The notes under the pieces were generated by a model. That model made no database searches, was not told the origin of the DNA, and saw nothing but the letters and a program-made list of their open reading frames with translations. This document shows positions 34,168-42,313 of a DNA stretch of 52,715 nucleotides, in pieces. The position numbers and the translations under genes were made by a program. Numbering within the stretch: the first letter of the stretch is position 1; every line of letters starts with the position of its first letter. Origin of the DNA: Hydrogenibacillus sp. GTDB taxonomy: Bacteria; Bacillota; Bacilli; Thermicanales; DSM-22653. The stretch lies in assembly GCA_014896255.1 (NCBI GenBank), contig JADBKT010000013.1, positions 1 through 52,715 of the forward strand, in the 5' to 3' direction.

Positions 34168-34692
34168 TCACTTTACCTTCGAAGTCGGATTGGGTGTCGT
34201 TCGATGATGATGCTCCAGTTCTTTGACCTGCCGCATCGATCGCCCGCGGGAGTGCGGATCGATGAGCACGGAAAACGGCTTGACGTCGATGTTTTTCCGT
34301 TCCAAAAAGCGCACCAAGTAGCGGTGATCCTGCCGCGGTGTGGCGCGAATATACCCCTCGATGATCGTCCCCGTATCGATCTCCGAGAGCCCTCGGTTGA
34401 GGGCCAATTCGGCGATCTTGGCGGCGATCGCCTCTTTGGCCGCATCGCGAAACAGCTTCGGCACCGGCGTGACGAGCTCGTTCAGCAGCGCTTTGCCGTC
34501 TTCCGTCCACAACGGCAGGCTCTGTTCGATCAGCATCCGGCGCCGGTCGAGTTCGGACAACCCGTCGGCCTTCGGCATCGACTGCAGAAACTTACGGAAC
34601 ATGAAGTACCCGCCGGTCCCGATGAAGGCGATCAAGAACAGCGACCAAAGGAAAACGGCCCATTGCACGAGACCGTCCATCCGCCGTCCCAC
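34168..34692 (-). CDS. DUF2621-family membrane protein
   Basis: Conserved Bacillales protein of unknown function, 174 aa. One N-terminal membrane helix (WAVFLWSLFLIAFIGTGGYF) is followed by MFRKFLQSMPKADGLSELDR, ALLNELVTPVPKLFRDAAKE and IIEGYIRATPRQDHRYLVRF, all typical of the family. GTG 34692 with AAGGAAGG was taken as start; ATG 34680 is an alternative. It is ten bases upstream of the asnB-like gene and shares its transcript. Confidence 0.85.
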   Translation of the reverse strand: MGRRMDGLVQWAVFLWSLFLIAFIGTGGYFMFRKFLQSMPKADGLSELDRRRMLIEQSLPLWTEDGKALLNELVTPVPKLFRDAAKEAIAAKIAELALNRGLSEIDTGTIIEGYIRATPRQDHRYLVRFLERKNIDVKPFSVLIDPHSRGRSMRQVKELEHHHRTTPNPTSKVK

Positions 34693-34875
34693 CTGACCCT
34701 TCCTTGTTTTTGAAAGCGATAAATGCGCGCTTCCGTTTTGATCATCGCCGGCGTCGCCGGCCTGAACGCGCGAAGGTCAAACGGCCGGATCATAAAAGCG
34801 GCGCGGATAGATTTGATGCCCGATCGCTTCTTACCACAACGTGCCCACCACGAGCGTGCCCACCTCTTCCGGAGC

Positions 34876-34904
34876 CTTATACTTCATACGCCATTGTACA
34901 ACAA
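34876..34904 (-). promoter_or_regulatory. Promoter for the DUF2621/asnB-like pair
   Basis: On the minus strand TTGTTG, 17-base spacer, TATAAG. The 34693-35017 gap holds this promoter and the gltX promoter and no gene. Confidence 0.5.
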
Positions 34905-34939
34905 GTCGGCGCCGTTTCCCAGCGGGCTCAATCGCTTCA

Positions 34940-34967
34940 TGGACAAGCGCCGAACACATGATACAAT
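34940..34967 (+). promoter_or_regulatory. Promoter for gltX
   Basis: TGGACA (34940-34945), 16-base spacer, TACAAT (34962-34967), 50 bases before the gltX start. Confidence 0.6.
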
Positions 34968-35017
34968 AAGAAAGATGACCATACATATTTGACACAACGA
35001 AGGGAGTTTCCGCCATC

Positions 35018-36505
35018 ATGACCGATCTTGACCATCGAGCCGTCCGCGTTCGTTTTGCGCCGAGCCCGACCGGAGCATTGCACATCGGCGGACTCAGGAC
35101 GGCGCTGTTCAACTGGTTGTTTGCCCGCCGACACGGCGGAAGCGTAGTGCTCCGCATCGACGACACCGACCGTGAACGCTCCAGTGAAACTTACCTCCGG
35201 CAAATCTTAGACGGATTTCGATGGCTCGGCGTGACGTTCGACGAAGGGATCGAAGAAGGTGGGCCGTACGGCCCTTATCGCCAATCGGAACGCATGCCGA
35301 TTTATCGCCAAGCTCTTCAAAGACTTCTCGACGACGGGAAAGCCTATCCGTGCTATTGTACGCCGGAAGAGCTGGATGCTTCCCGCAAGGCTCAACTCGA
35401 AGCCGGCAAGACGCCGCGCTATGCCGGAACGTGTCGCCGCCTCACGCCGGAGGAACGCGCTGCCCGGGAAGCGGAAGGCCGTCAACCGGTCTATCGCCTG
35501 AAGGTCGATCTGGACCGTCCGATCGTCGTCCGCGACGTCATCCGCGGCGACGTCTCGTTTGAACCCGAACAGATCGACGACTTTGTGATCATGAAAAGCG
35601 ACGGCACGCCGACATATCATTTCGCAAGCTGCGTCGACGACGCCGAGATGCGCATCACGCACATCATCCGCGCCGAAGAGCACCTCTCCAACACCCCGCG
35701 GCACGTCGTCCTGTTCCAGGCTCTCGGGGCGCCGGTACCGACGTTCGCCCATGTGCCGATGATTCTTGCCCCCGACCGCACGAAACTGTCCAAGCGCCAC
35801 GGAGCGACGAGCGTCGACGAATTTCGCGCTCTCGGCTTCTTGCCCGAGGCCATCGTCAACTACAGCCTCTTGCTCGGCTATGCACCGGATGAAAATGCGG
35901 AACTGTTCACCTTGGACGATCTCGTTCCGACGTTCGAACTCGAGCGCATCGCCAAACATCCGGCGATTTATGATGTGAACAAGCTGCGCTGGATGAACGG
36001 CCATTATTTGCGCACCTTGTCGCTCCGGCGCGTATACACCTACGCCGAGCCGTTCTTGAAGGCGGCCGGTTACCTTTCCCAAAACCCGGGTGACGACGAA
36101 ATCGCCTTGGCCATGGCGCGCATCGATGCGGTACGTGAACGCGTCGCGACGCTGATCGAGCTCACAGACGGCGTCAGCTACTTTTATCGGTCGATCGAGG
36201 CGTATGACGAAACAGGCGTACACAAGCATTTCAAAAACCCAAAAGAAGTCGCCGAACGGCTGAGGTACGCCGCGGAGCGCTTGGAAACCGTCGAACCGTG
36301 GGATTTGGAACAGACCGAGCAAGCCTATCGAGGGTTAATCGACGAACTCGGCATCTCCGGCGGCGCGCTCATCCATCCGACGCGTCTGGCGCTCTCCGGT
36401 CGAACCGTCGGCCCAGGTCTGTTCCATATCATGGTCCTCCTCGGCAAAGCCGAGACCATTCGGCGACTCCGCAAGGCCGTCCAATGGCTCGAAGCGCGGG
36501 CATAA
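35018..36505 (+). CDS. gltX: Glutamyl-tRNA synthetase
   Basis: Charges tRNA-Glu, and in Firmicutes also tRNA-Gln for later amidation. HIGH motif in FAPSPTGALHIGGLRTALFN, the zinc-region variant YPCYCTPEELDASRKAQL, VIMKSDGTPTYHFAS, and the KMSKS-type KLSKRHGATSVDEFR. 495 aa, full length. ATG 35018 after GAAGGGAG. Its 3' end overlaps the convergent CapA-like gene by 77 bases. The tRNA-Gln and tRNA-Glu genes lie about 1.4 kb downstream. Confidence 0.96.
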   Translation: MTDLDHRAVRVRFAPSPTGALHIGGLRTALFNWLFARRHGGSVVLRIDDTDRERSSETYLRQILDGFRWLGVTFDEGIEEGGPYGPYRQSERMPIYRQALQRLLDDGKAYPCYCTPEELDASRKAQLEAGKTPRYAGTCRRLTPEERAAREAEGRQPVYRLKVDLDRPIVVRDVIRGDVSFEPEQIDDFVIMKSDGTPTYHFASCVDDAEMRITHIIRAEEHLSNTPRHVVLFQALGAPVPTFAHVPMILAPDRTKLSKRHGATSVDEFRALGFLPEAIVNYSLLLGYAPDENAELFTLDDLVPTFELERIAKHPAIYDVNKLRWMNGHYLRTLSLRRVYTYAEPFLKAAGYLSQNPGDDEIALAMARIDAVRERVATLIELTDGVSYFYRSIEAYDETGVHKHFKNPKEVAERLRYAAERLETVEPWDLEQTEQAYRGLIDELGISGGALIHPTRLALSGRTVGPGLFHIMVLLGKAETIRRLRKAVQWLEARA

Positions 36506-37751
36506 CAGCGCCCGCGTTTTCGACGTAACGGAACACATGCTCCAGCACCCGTTCGACCTCATCCGCTGCCCCATCCTTTTCCTCAAGCGGTATGACGCGA
36601 TATGTCCGTCGGCCGGCGGAGGTGACGAGCTCCGCCCACGTCGGGATGAAGTCGATCGAAGCGACGCGCACGGAATTCATTCCCGACTTTTCCAAGACGG
36701 CTTTGAAGATACCGCCGGTCTGCCGCTTTGTGCCGCGCTGATCGGAGATGAAATTGCCGAGCGAGTAAATCACCCACCCCTCGCGCCGCCCTCCCGGCGT
36801 GTCGAGGGCGACATGCTCGATCGGTTGGAGGACGTGCGGGTGGCTGCCGATGACGAGGTCTGCCCCGTCGGCGATCAGACCGTATACAAGGTTTCTTTGG
36901 TCCGCGCTCGGTTCATCGACGTATTCCGTGCCAAAATGCAGGCTCACGACCACCGCGTCCGCACCTCGCGCGCGGGCCAGGGTGATGTCGCGGCGCATCG
37001 CTTCCGGATCGATCTGCTTGACGAGAAAAGGTCGATCTTTCGGCAAAGGAATGCCGTTCGTGCCGTACGTATAGGCGAGGATCGCCGTCTTCAGGCCGTT
37101 TTTCTCGATCATCAGGACGTCCTCGGCCTCTTCAGCGCTGCGGGCGATGCCGGTCGTCCAAAGCCCCCGCGCTTCGATGTGCGTGCGCGTGTTTGACGCT
37201 CCGTCCGGACCCTGATCGAGGGCGTGGTTGTTCGCCGTGGTGAGCACGTTGAAGCCCGCCCATTTGAGCGCGTCGATGATCGCTTCAGGCCCGTTGAAAC
37301 GCGGATAGCCGTGATAACCGTACGACGCGCCGGCGACCGGGGTCTCCATGTTCGCCATCACGATGTCTCCGTCCTTTAGGATCGGCCGCACAGGTTCAAA
37401 AAAAGGCTCGAAGCGATAACGGCTCTCTTTGGGATCCCAGGCGGCTTGCGTCACCGGAAGGTGAAGCAACACGTCGCCGACGGCGAGCACCGTCACCCTC
37501 CGGACTTCCGGCGCATCGAAATCGTTCGGCGGCTCAATTGCCGGCCGGTGATGCGTCGACGCCTCCACGGTCATAACGTTGCGGTCATCAACCGCACCCG
37601 ACGTTGCGGAAGGCTCCCCTCGACCGCCGAACAGGAGCCCGACATACAGGATGGCCATCGCAACAGGAAGCACAAACATCAACCATCGCGCAATGAACCG
37701 CACACCCGGCGGACACCGAAAACGACCGGTATGCTCCGTCCTTCTCTTCAT
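36429..37751 (-). CDS. CapA-family protein (poly-gamma-glutamate synthesis type)
   Basis: Metallophosphatase-fold protein anchored by an N-terminal membrane helix (RWLMFVLPVAMAILYVGLLF). CapA motifs: LAVGDVLLHLPV, DIVMANMETPVAG, NVLTTANNHALDQG, GADAVVVSLHFGTEY, DLVIGSHPHVLQPIE and YSLGNFISDQRG. 440 aa. Such proteins take part in capsule or poly-gamma-glutamate export, but no capB/capC genes are here, so the substrate is open. ATG 37751 follows GAGGAAGAGG; ATG 37769 is also in frame. Confidence 0.9.
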   Translation of the reverse strand: MKRRTEHTGRFRCPPGVRFIARWLMFVLPVAMAILYVGLLFGGRGEPSATSGAVDDRNVMTVEASTHHRPAIEPPNDFDAPEVRRVTVLAVGDVLLHLPVTQAAWDPKESRYRFEPFFEPVRPILKDGDIVMANMETPVAGASYGYHGYPRFNGPEAIIDALKWAGFNVLTTANNHALDQGPDGASNTRTHIEARGLWTTGIARSAEEAEDVLMIEKNGLKTAILAYTYGTNGIPLPKDRPFLVKQIDPEAMRRDITLARARGADAVVVSLHFGTEYVDEPSADQRNLVYGLIADGADLVIGSHPHVLQPIEHVALDTPGGRREGWVIYSLGNFISDQRGTKRQTGGIFKAVLEKSGMNSVRVASIDFIPTWAELVTSAGRRTYRVIPLEEKDGAADEVERVLEHVFRYVENAGAVMPALRAIGRPCGVAEWSRLCRGGP

Positions 37752-37813
37752 CGTCCTCTTCCTCGCCATCCTTTTCAGCGCATAGTGATGAATTAATTAC
37801 ATATAGATATTGC

Positions 37814-37843
37814 TTGACATGAGTGATCGTTCCGTGATACAAT
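37814..37843 (+). promoter_or_regulatory. Promoter for the tRNA pair
   Basis: TTGACA (37814-37819), 18-base spacer, TACAAT (37838-37843), about 85 bases before tRNA-Gln. Confidence 0.75.
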
Positions 37844-37928
37844 GAACCTTGCTTCCGTTAAGAAGCGGGGTTCGATGGATACTCCAAATCGGAAAGCACG
37901 GAAGATCAGACAGTCGACATGTATACGT

Positions 37929-38003
37929 TGCGGGATGGTGCAATGGTAGCACGCCTGACTCTGGATCAGGTAGTCTAGGTTTCGAGTCCTAGTCCCGCAG
38001 CCA
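37929..38003 (+). tRNA. tRNA-Gln (anticodon CTG), with an extra base in the T loop
   Basis: Acceptor stem TGCGGGA/TCCCGCA, D stem GTGC/GCAC, anticodon arm CCTGA-CTCTGGA-TCAGG (anticodon CTG), encoded CCA. The T arm is CTAGG-TTTCGAGT-CCTAG, so the T loop has eight bases instead of seven (one extra T after the stem). The other arms are perfect. Confidence 0.9.
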
Positions 38004-38004
38004 C

Positions 38005-38080
38005 GGCCCCATCGTCTAGCGGCCTAGGACGCCGCCCTCTCACGGCGGAAACAGGGGTTCGAGTCCCCTTGGGGTCACCA
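38005..38080 (+). tRNA. tRNA-Glu (anticodon CTC)
   Basis: Acceptor stem GGCCCCA/TGGGGTC, anticodon arm CCGCC-CTCTCAC-GGCGG (anticodon CTC), T arm AGGGG-TTCGAGT-CCCCT, encoded CCA. Begins two bases after the CCA of tRNA-Gln. Confidence 0.95.
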
Positions 38081-38096
38081 TCCGAATTGAAGACAG

Positions 38097-38122
38097 CCCC
38101 CCTGTCGGAACAGGGGGGTTTT
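38097..38122 (+). terminator. Terminator of the tRNA operon
   Basis: CCCCCCTGT-CGGA-ACAGGGGGG followed by TTTT. Confidence 0.9.
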
Positions 38123-38158
38123 GTTCTGCTCATGCGTTTGTGTTGGCTACGTGGATCA

Positions 38159-38623
38159 CTACTTCGGGATGTCCATCGCCTTTTTCTGCCGCAGCTTTTT
38201 CCACAACCGCATGCCGGCAGAAGCCAGCGTGACGGCGTCCACGACCTTGCCTTCATGACGCAACACTTGCCTGGCCACTACCTGCCCGAGATCGGCCAAC
38301 CGTTCGCCGATCGCCTTCAGAGACGTCGTGAGCGTTTTGACTTCACGTGACCGATCGGTCATCTCCAGAGCCAAGTGCTCCGTCCGTTCCAAGGTCCCTG
38401 TCGCCTGACCGAGCAACCGATGGACGTCTTCGGTCAACCGGTCGAGCGACTGGTCGATCGTCCGGAGCGTCGTCTGAACGTCTTGGCTGACCGCCTGTAT
38501 TTCGATCCGCAAGGCTTCAAGCTGTCGTTCGAAGGATTTCACCAATCGAATAAAATAGATTGCCCCGATGAGCAGTGCAATCGCGACCACCAGCGCAGAA
38601 ACGGCAAAGACAGTTTCCAACAC
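38159..38623 (-). CDS. DUF948-family protein
   Basis: 154 aa. One N-terminal membrane helix (AVSALVVAIALLIGAIYFIR) followed by a long coiled-coil region (SFERQLEALRIEIQAVSQDV; LRTIDQSLDRLTEDVHRLL) and a basic C-terminus. Typical DUF948 layout, with the coil probably facing the cytoplasm; function unknown. GTG start after GGAAAGGGGG. In Firmicutes such genes often lie near general-stress or envelope genes, here next to an Asp23 gene. Confidence 0.88.
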   Translation of the reverse strand: MLETVFAVSALVVAIALLIGAIYFIRLVKSFERQLEALRIEIQAVSQDVQTTLRTIDQSLDRLTEDVHRLLGQATGTLERTEHLALEMTDRSREVKTLTTSLKAIGERLADLGQVVARQVLRHEGKVVDAVTLASAGMRLWKKLRQKKAMDIPK

Positions 38624-38685
38624 CGCCGTCTACGCCCCCTTTCCTCGCCGATCAAGGGGGTGATCATCGTTTTTGACGGATGCGT

Positions 38686-39114
38686 TTAACGGACGCGCGG
38701 CGCTTTGTCCGGCGCCGGTTCGGATTCAACGATGCGCTCATCTTTCGGAAAGCTGATATCGACGACGTGGACGTTCACTTCTACCACCGAAAGTCCGGTC
38801 ATCATCTCAATGGCGCGCTTGACGTTGTGTTGAATCTCTTCCGCGACTTGACGGATGGCTCGGCCGTATTCGACGATCACCGACACGTCGACGGCCGCTT
38901 CTTTTTCCCCGACTTCGACCTGCACCCCGCGGGACGGATTTTTTTTGCGGCCGAAGCGATCGACCAATTCCTCCACAAAGCCGCTCGACATGCCGCTGAC
39001 GCCTTCTACTTCCTGCGCAGCCAGCCCGGCGATTATCCCGACGACCTCAGGCGCGATCCGAATTTTTCCGAGATCGTTGGTCGCTGTTTCGAAAGCCGGT
39101 ATTTGATGATCCAC
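38686..39114 (-). CDS. Asp23/Gls24-family protein
   Basis: 142 aa, second Asp23/Gls24 protein in the window. KIRIAPEVVGIIAGLAAQEV, EGVSGMSSGFVEELVDRFGR, VDVSVIVEYGRAIRQVAEEI and QHNVKRAIEMMTGLSVVEVN are the family core. The GTG start at 39114 follows GGGAGGG; longer in-frame starts have no site. Probably an envelope-stress protein. Confidence 0.88.
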   Translation of the reverse strand: MDHQIPAFETATNDLGKIRIAPEVVGIIAGLAAQEVEGVSGMSSGFVEELVDRFGRKKNPSRGVQVEVGEKEAAVDVSVIVEYGRAIRQVAEEIQHNVKRAIEMMTGLSVVEVNVHVVDISFPKDERIVESEPAPDKAPRVR

Positions 39115-39247
39115 TTTTATGTCCCTCCCCACTGTTGGGCTTGCCTTAAGCGTACCGAAAGGCGCAAAAGATGTCAACCTGAGCGCGGTCATCAAAGCGC
39201 GATGCCCATCCGTCGCCGCCCGGACAAACGACGGCGGATGGCGAAAG

Positions 39248-40408
39248 TCAAATCGAGCCGACGTCCCAATCGATGCCCCGTTCAGCCAGCATTCGGCGTA
39301 CACGGTCGACAGGCAACGCCTCGACGTGATGGCCGTCCCGTCCGGTCATCGGACGAGCTGCAATCAACGCTCGGATCACCGCTTCTTCCGTGGCGTCGGC
39401 GGCGGCTTGAAAAAAGGGATTCAGATAATTGCCTTCGTCCGGAAGATAAGGCGGAAGCGCCCGAGCCGTGCTGAATGCCAGAACGAAATCCCCGCTGCCG
39501 TGCCAATAAACCGTACCGGTACGGGCCAATCCCGCCGCCGCCCGCCGCGCGATGCGCCCGAGCTGACGCGACGTCAGCGGCGCATCGGTGGCCAAAACGA
39601 CGATGACCGAACCGCCCTCACCCGCGGGGCGTAATGTCCGATCAAAGGCAGTATCTCCCGATTGTCCCTCGGTCTCCGCTTCATGCTCCGATTCTTCCGC
39701 AGGCATGAGCAGTCGCCCCACCGGGAAGCCGGCAATGCGCAGATCTTCCCGCCGACCGAAGTTGGCCAGCACCAGCACGCCAAGCGTGATGGTCGACGCA
39801 CTCGACCGTTGTCCGGATTCCGAGAGGGGCGACGGCCACACCCGTGAGCTTGTGCCGATTCCGCCTTTATATCCGAAAGAGACCATGCCCGTTCCGGCTC
39901 CGACGGAACCTTCGGCGACGGGTCCCGAAGCGGCGCGCATCAAGGCCTGTTTGATGTGTTCGGGGCGAAGGTGCCGCCCTCGAATGTCGTTCAACCAGCC
40001 GTCGTTGCACTCGCCGACGACGGGGTTCACGGTCGGCGCGGTCACGCCGATGCCCTCGTGAGCGTCAAGCAGCACGTCGATCAGAGCATCGGACGCCCGC
40101 CAAACGGACAAGGTGCTGGTGAGCAGAATCGGCGTCTCCAGGCGTCCCAGCTCCGCCACCTGCGCCAGCCCCACCGCCTTGCCGAAGCCGTTGATCACGT
40201 GGACCGCCGCGACAAATTTTTGATCGTAGATCTCTCGCAGCTCTCCCGGCGGTACGATCGCCGTCACTCCGGTACGCACGGGCCCGCGGCCGACCCGAAG
40301 CGGGCCGTTTTCCGCGACCAGCGTGACATGCCCCACCCGGACGCCGGGAACATCGGTAATGGCGTTGTAAGCGCCTCTCTGCAGGCGCACGCGCGTTTCT
40401 TTACGCAC
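39248..40408 (-). CDS. P1-family (DmpA-like) aminopeptidase
   Basis: N-terminal-nucleophile peptidase of the DmpA/P1 family, self-cleaving into two chains. AYNAITDVPGVRVGHVTLVA, VAAVHVINGFGKAVGLAQVA, TVNPVVGECNDGWLNDIRGR, and the processing region VGAGTGMVSFGYKGGIGTSS, where cleavage before Ser/Thr yields the nucleophile. Later IVVLATDAPLTSRQLGRIAR. The natural start is probably GTG 40408; the ORF extends to an ATG at 40477, but those first 23 residues run into the right end of the adjacent tnpB element and are unlike the family. Confidence 0.88.
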   Translation of the reverse strand: MRKETRVRLQRGAYNAITDVPGVRVGHVTLVAENGPLRVGRGPVRTGVTAIVPPGELREIYDQKFVAAVHVINGFGKAVGLAQVAELGRLETPILLTSTLSVWRASDALIDVLLDAHEGIGVTAPTVNPVVGECNDGWLNDIRGRHLRPEHIKQALMRAASGPVAEGSVGAGTGMVSFGYKGGIGTSSRVWPSPLSESGQRSSASTITLGVLVLANFGRREDLRIAGFPVGRLLMPAEESEHEAETEGQSGDTAFDRTLRPAGEGGSVIVVLATDAPLTSRQLGRIARRAAAGLARTGTVYWHGSGDFVLAFSTARALPPYLPDEGNYLNPFFQAAADATEEAVIRALIAARPMTGRDGHHVEALPVDRVRRMLAERGIDWDVGSI

Positions 40409-40439
40409 GCCGAACCGTCCATCCTTCCTTGTGTATCCT

Positions 40440-40608
40440 TCCAGGACCGTTCCGCAACTCATAGACAAATATCCCATCGGCGGGATACCCGTCCGGTCGC
40501 TTCCTGCTTCTTCGGCGGGATGCTCGTGGACCGCGAGAATCCTCGCGTTCCGCCGCAGAACCCGTCTCCACAGGCGTCACTTCCCGCGGAACTCGCGGTA
40601 GGGCCGCA
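40440..40608 (-). other. Probable omega-RNA scaffold / right end of a tnpB element
   Basis: Downstream of the tnpB remnant on the minus strand, structured GC-rich sequence with GCGGAACGCGAGG-ATTCTCGCG-type hairpins and GAAGAAGCAGGAAGCGACCGG near its end. TnpB elements carry their guide-RNA scaffold in this position. The scaffold would end close to 40475, immediately before the P1-peptidase coding region. Boundary uncertain. Confidence 0.45.
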
Positions 40609-40932
40609 TCAGCCTGCGGCCAGGGCGAATCTAAGGAGATTCTTCGCCGCGTTCTCGTCCCGGTCGTGGTGCGTGCCGCACGCCGGACACGTCCATTCCC
40701 GGACGGAAAGCGGAAGTTCCGGAAGCACATGACCGCAGACGTGGCACGACTTCGACGTCGGCGCGTAGCGGTTCACCTTCACGATGCGCACGCCACGAAG
40801 CTTGGTTTTCGCTTCGAGGAGCGCCCGGAAGGTGCCCCAGCCGACGTCGGCGAAGTGCCGGGCAAGGCGGTCGTTCTTCAGCATCCCGGCGACGTTCAGA
40901 TCTTCCCAGGCGAGTGCTCTCCGTGAGCCCAT
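40609..40932 (-). pseudogene. tnpB: TnpB C-terminal fragment
   Basis: The last 105 or so residues of a TnpB nuclease: RRALAWEDLNVAGMLKNDRL, VGWGTFRALLEAKTKLRGVR, the four-cysteine zinc finger (SCHVCGHVLPELPLSVREW and TCPACGTHHDRDENAAKNLL). The catalytic Glu in WEDLNV and the Asp in DRDENAA remain, but the first catalytic Asp and the N-terminal domains are gone. At 40932-40936 the sequence switches directly into an inverted copy of eamA, so the truncation coincides with a rearrangement junction. Confidence 0.88.
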
Positions 40933-40935
40933 CGT

Positions 40936-41634
40936 GCGCCGGAGACGTCTTTACGCGCTCCGCGCATGGAAATCGATTGGTTCTCACCCAAAACGGATGG
41001 TAGATGCTTTGGGGCCTTAGGCGCGCCGTGAGTTTTTCGCGTTTTGCTCGGCACGCGCCTGCCGCAGGCGGCGAGGTCACTCGATCGCTCGCTTCTCATG
41101 GTCGGCTCGGGGGCGCTGTTCGCCTGGTTTTCTTTCTCTTCACCGATCCGAGGGCGCCGCTTTTCCACGCCAGGTACGTTACGCAGCTTGGGAGGACCCG
41201 TGCTCCGCAGCTGTGCGTGCTCGGACAGGTGCTACCACTCGGTGTTTGCATTCAATGATTTGGGGCGCACTTCGCGAAAAAATCAGCAGGTCGATGACGA
41301 CGCTGTTATCATCCATTAAGGAGCTTCCGGTAGGGATGGTGCTGCGCTCTTCTACCCGCTGGCGGAAACCGTTCCGCCACAACGAGGCGGAGTCGGAACA
41401 GCGCTCATCGTCGCCAGGCCTTTCAGCCGAAGCGTACCGGCAATCGGGGGCGATGTCGTCGCCGGATGCAGTGCGCTGACTTGCTCAGCACATCAAAGGA
41501 AGCGAGGTGGATACTGTCACGCGTCCGCAGTGGCGACCCGGATGATGATCGACATTGGAAGGATACGGATATATGAAGCCGACGCGGTGGCTGACCCGCC
41601 TATCGGCGTTCGAAAGGTAACGGCCCATGCTCTG
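40936..41634 (+). pseudogene. Decayed inverted copy of the eamA 3' half and yugN leader
   Basis: Homologous over its full length to the minus strand of 44591-45268. Retained stretches include GGAGACGTCTTT, GAAATCGATTGGTTCTCAC, CGATCGCTCGCTTCTCATGG, GTGCTCGGACAGGTGCT, TCGATGACGACGCTGTTATC, GAGCTTCCGGTAGGGATGGT and AAGCGAGGTGGATACTGTC. Many small insertions and deletions break the frame. No coding capacity remains. Confidence 0.92.
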
Positions 41635-42196
41635 TGGTCCCAAGCGCCTCCAGCGCCTTTTTGGCCCGGCGTCTCGCGGAACGCTTGCCGTACAATCTTG
41701 CGGCAAGGGAGGTCAGGACTTCGGTCATCTCGCGTTCAAGATCATCGTCGATTTCTTTTTCTTCGACCACAAGAATCTTTCGCCCCTGCGCCAGTAGCGC
41801 GGCTTCGATGAATTCAAAGCCGAAGCGGGAGAGCCGGTCCCGGTGTTCGACGACAATCGTCGTGACGTTCGGGTCGGAGAGCAGCTTGATGAGCTCCCTC
41901 CGCCTGCCGTTCAAACCGGAACCGATCTCCTGGACCGTCTTTCCGACCGAAAGGCCTTGGGCATTCGCAAACTCTAAAAGCCTCACCACCTGCCGCTTAA
42001 GATCGGCCTTCTGGTCGGAAGACGACACCCGGGCGTAGAGGGCGACGATGCCGACTTTCGGCGCTTCGGGTTCGTGGACGAGGATCGTGCCCGAGGGGGT
42101 GATTTCGAACGGCACGGGCATTTTGCCTTCCCGAACCCAGCGCCACGCCGTCTTGTAGGTGATGCCGCGTTTTTTGGCCCATTCGCTGAGTTTCAT
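41600..42196 (-). CDS. tnpA: IS607-family transposase TnpA (serine recombinase)
   Basis: Serine recombinase with an N-terminal MerR-like helix-turn-helix (MKLSEWAKKRGITYKTAWRW) and a resolvase domain: IVALYARVSSSDQKADLKRQ with the nucleophilic serine, VEHRDRLSRFGFEFIEAALL, and the C-terminal LYGKRSARRRAKKALEAL. 198 aa, typical length. The last eleven residues (TEHGPLPFERR) are encoded by the antisense of the yugN leader copy, so the native end was replaced. In complete IS607 elements tnpB follows directly; here the eamA copy separates it from the tnpB fragment. Confidence 0.93.
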   Translation of the reverse strand: MKLSEWAKKRGITYKTAWRWVREGKMPVPFEITPSGTILVHEPEAPKVGIVALYARVSSSDQKADLKRQVVRLLEFANAQGLSVGKTVQEIGSGLNGRRRELIKLLSDPNVTTIVVEHRDRLSRFGFEFIEAALLAQGRKILVVEEKEIDDDLEREMTEVLTSLAARLYGKRSARRRAKKALEALGTTEHGPLPFERR

Positions 42197-42245
42197 GGGT
42201 ACATTTTACCTGAAATATGGATGAGGGTCAAACGTATTTTTAGCT

Positions 42246-42313
42246 GTCGGCGGCCCAACACTTGATTCAGGATCTGATGGGCATTCGCTTGTGAGTTCAG
42301 TCCCTCACCACCA
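42246..42313 (+). pseudogene. Decayed tRNA-Leu copy
   Basis: Matches tRNA-Leu (43979-44062) in inverted orientation, e.g. GATTCAGG-TCT, TGGGCATTCGC and GTTCA-GTCCCTC, then continues beyond the tRNA (ACCATTCAA and GTGTGATAAGGCGTGTTTG). The stems no longer pair. Confidence 0.85.

Noticed and set aside
38159-39114. DUF948 plus Asp23 as a phage or defence pair
   Set aside because: Both are ordinary Firmicutes envelope/stress families with host-like codon use.
42246-42313. tRNA-like sequence as attR of an integrated element
   Set aside because: Homology to the true tRNA region continues far beyond the tRNA on both sides and is inverted, so it is part of the palindrome and not an attachment-site duplicate.
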